DNA of 64,000 bases. Origin: a bacterium. GTDB taxonomy: Bacteria; Actinomycetota; Acidimicrobiia; Acidimicrobiales; CATQHL01. The stretch covers positions 19,156 to 83,155 of the forward strand of contig JAPPDX010000093.1 of assembly GCA_028824415.1 (NCBI GenBank), in the 5' to 3' direction. Below, piece by piece: positions 62,545 to 64,000 of the stretch; the stretch's first letter is position 1, and each line of letters starts with the position of its first letter. Below the pieces are notes generated by a model. That model searched no databases and was not told the DNA's origin. It saw only the letters and a program-made list of their open reading frames with translations. The translations under genes were made by a program, and so were the position numbers.

Positions 62545-63729
62545 ATGAGCGTGACTCAGGCCGTGTTTCACGACAGCGCCGTCATCTGGACCGTGCTCGT
62601 CGCCGCCGGGGAGGGCCGTCGTTTCGGGGCACCCAAGCAACTGCAGCCCCTCGCCCGGCGCAGGGTGATCGACCAAGCCTTCGGAACCGCCGTCGCGGCG
62701 AGCCACGGCGTCGTGGTCGTGGCCGCCGCCGATCAGGTCGACGCTCTCCGCGAGGGATCCGATGCCCTGCGGGCACACCCGACCGGCGACCCCTCCACGA
62801 CGATCGTCGTGACCGAGGGCGGAGCCACCCGCTCGGAATCGGTGCGCGCCGGCATCGCCGCCACACCCGACGACGCCGATGTGATCATCGTCCACGACGC
62901 GGCGCGACCACTGGCCAGCGGCGCACTCTTCGCGGCGGTCACAGCCGCCGTGGTCGAGGGGGCCGACGGCGCGGTGCCGGCCGTCGCGGTGACCGACACC
63001 ATCCGCCACATCGACCACGGCCCGCAGGACCGCTCGCGGTTGCGAGCCGTACAGACGCCGCAGGCGTTCCGGGCCGACCTGCTGCGCCGCGCCCACGCCG
63101 GCGCCGGCGAGGCCACCGACGACGCCACGCTCGTCGAGACCGCCGGCGGGAAGGTCCGACTCGTGGACGGCGAGCCGGACAACCTCAAGATCACCACGCC
63201 CGGAGACCTGCACGTTGCCGAGGCGCTGCTGGCCGCCCGATCACCCGGACAGGCCGCCGGGGTGCCACTCATCGGGATCGGCTTCGACGTTCACCGGTTC
63301 AGCGACGACCCTCAACGGCCGCTCGTGCTCGGCGGGGTGCTTTTTGACGGTGAGCGGGGCCTCGAGGGCCACAGCGACGCCGACACCGTTGCCCACGCCT
63401 GCTGCGACGCCATCCTCGGGATTGCCGGGCTGGGAGACATCGGCAGCCTCTTCCCCGACGATGACGAACGCTGGCGCGGAGCCGACAGTCTCGTCCTCCT
63501 GGCCGAGGCGGCTGAACGCGTGCGCCGGACCGGCAGGCAGATCGGCAACATCGACTGCAGCGTCGTGGCCGAGCGCCCCAGGCTGGCCCCCCGCCGCGCT
63601 GAGATGCAGGCTCGTCTCAGCGAGGCGGCCGGCGCACCGGTCACCGTCAGAGGCAAGCGTGCCGAATCGCTCGGCGCCCTGGGACGAGGCGAAGGCATCG
63701 CCTGCTGGGCGGTGGCGACTCTGTTCTGA
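62545..63729 (+). CDS. ispDF: Bifunctional IspD/IspF (MEP pathway)
   Basis: 394 aa. N-terminal IspD (CDP-ME synthase): LVAAGEGRRFGAPKQLQPLA, IIVHDAARPLAS, RAVQTPQAFRADLL. C-terminal IspF (MECDP synthase, from about residue 240): GIGFDVHRFSDD with metal Asp/His, LEGHSDADTVAHACCDAILGIAGLGDIG, IGNIDCSVVAERPRLAP. The fusion carries out non-consecutive MEP steps. Alternative GTG starts exist at 62551 and 62563. The products feed the polyprenyl synthase at 54822-55841. Confidence 0.93.
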   Translation: MSVTQAVFHDSAVIWTVLVAAGEGRRFGAPKQLQPLARRRVIDQAFGTAVAASHGVVVVAAADQVDALREGSDALRAHPTGDPSTTIVVTEGGATRSESVRAGIAATPDDADVIIVHDAARPLASGALFAAVTAAVVEGADGAVPAVAVTDTIRHIDHGPQDRSRLRAVQTPQAFRADLLRRAHAGAGEATDDATLVETAGGKVRLVDGEPDNLKITTPGDLHVAEALLAARSPGQAAGVPLIGIGFDVHRFSDDPQRPLVLGGVLFDGERGLEGHSDADTVAHACCDAILGIAGLGDIGSLFPDDDERWRGADSLVLLAEAAERVRRTGRQIGNIDCSVVAERPRLAPRRAEMQARLSEAAGAPVTVRGKRAESLGALGRGEGIACWAVATLF

Positions 63730-63785
63730 CAGCTCCCGGCTGCGCACGCTGTGTGCCGGATCCGCGGAAATCTCTGACCGCCTCG

Positions 63786-63791
63786 TAGGGT
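63786..63791 (+). promoter_or_regulatory. Candidate -10 box, leaderless start of the last gene
   Basis: TAGGGT, 7 nt, ATG 63799. Confidence 0.4.
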
Positions 63792-63798
63792 TGCCCGG

Positions 63799-64000
63799 AT
63801 GGACGACGCACCGCCTCCGCGCGAGGGGGGCACAGGCCGGCCGGGTGGTCCCCGGTCCGGTGGCGGCCGAGGTGGCCAGGGGGGATCCGGCGGCGGGCGC
63901 GGCCAAGGTGGCGGACGAGGCCAGGGCGGAGGGGGACGCGGTGGGCGCGGCCCCGGAGGCGGCGGGCGCGGCCCCGGAGGCGGCGGGCGCGGCCCCGGAG
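63799..64000 (+). CDS. RGG-rich N-terminus of a gene cut by the window end
   Basis: Begins MDDAPPPREGGTGRPGGPRS and continues as Gly/Arg-rich RGG-like repeats to the edge. The position after ispDF and the RGG leader suggest an RNA-modifying enzyme such as a TrmH/RlmB-type 2'-O-methyltransferase, but the catalytic part is not in the window. Confidence 0.7.
   Translation, partial: MDDAPPPREGGTGRPGGPRSGGGRGGQGGSGGGRGQGGGRGQGGGGRGGRGPGGGGRGPGGGGRGPG
63943..64000 (+). repeat. 21-bp tandem repeat encoding Gly/Arg units
   Basis: GGGCGCGGCCCCGGAGGCGGC repeated at 63943 and 63964, with a third copy from 63985 cut by the window end. Confidence 0.9.

Noticed and set aside
60564-63347. 927-aa plus-strand ORF over the Nudix, HD and CRP genes
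   Set aside because: Covers three well-supported minus-strand genes and part of ispDF in another frame; Arg/Pro-rich shadow.
1-64000. tRNA, rRNA, CRISPR array, IS element or prophage
   Set aside because: The gaps are short and none shows a cloverleaf, CCA end, regularly spaced repeat array, transposase or integrase. The tandem repeats found are inside genes or short leader repeats.

Overview
This is a high-GC window of chromosomal, core-genome character from an actinomycete-like bacterium. Several things point to Actinobacteriota, most likely class Acidimicrobiia (an inference, not proven): strong GC3 bias, frequent GTG starts, many genes with a TANNNT box 6-9 nt before the start codon (leaderless mRNAs), GuaB3, LppM-like and 1-Cys peroxiredoxin genes, a short adenylate kinase, and an RGG-rich gene after ispDF. 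I saw no rRNA, tRNA, CRISPR array, transposase, prophage or integration site. No stretch longer than 300 bases lacks a gene; the longest are 41988-42283 (leader of the ribosomal operon) and 14573-14822.

Left part (1-11.8 kb): two LysM proteins, a small zinc-ribbon protein, a membrane-anchored hypothetical, a secreted SGNH hydrolase divergent from a 1-Cys peroxiredoxin, an ABC/FtsX-type exporter pair, a Rieske-like membrane protein, the UvrD/PcrA helicase and, divergent from it, a four-S1-domain protein with an acidic repeat tail.

Middle (11.9-42 kb): about 42 genes run without interruption on the minus strand. Read 5'->3' they are L3-L4-L23-L2-S19-L22-S3-L16-L29-S17-L14-L24-L5-S14-S8-L6-L18-S5-L30-L15-SecY-Adk-IF1-L36-S13-S11-S4-RpoA-L17-TruA-L13-S9, then cell-wall and cofactor genes (glmM, an oversized glmS, acpS, nnr, alr), a P1 peptidase, a Nudix CoA hydrolase, a PLP decarboxylase, guaB3 and guaA. 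Many neighbours share stop/start bases (ATGA, TGATG, GTGA), implying translational coupling. S10 is absent from the head of the cluster and map is absent between adk and infA.

Right part (42-64 kb): a membrane molybdopterin oxidoreductase, quinone oxidoreductase, secreted HNH nuclease, a periplasmic binding protein with a duplicated N-terminal domain, a creatininase-family hydrolase, a VapBC-type toxin-antitoxin pair, an FAD oxidoreductase with two AtzB/8-oxoguanine-deaminase-like amidohydrolases, a CBS-less IMP dehydrogenase, a polyprenyl synthase, ClpC, an LppM-type lipoprotein fused to a HAD domain that has lost its catalytic Asp, a Nudix/HD/CRP group, bifunctional IspDF, and the start of an RGG-rich gene cut by the window end.

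The most interesting observations are small-scale: a probable CTG start for infA; a diverged second copy of the secY 3' end directly after secY; a palindromic repeat inserted between acpS and nnr that duplicated the nnr start while keeping both stop/start overlaps; the lipoprotein-TM-pseudo-HAD fusion; and recurring leaderless promoters. I did not find a convincing new multi-gene defence or biosynthetic system.
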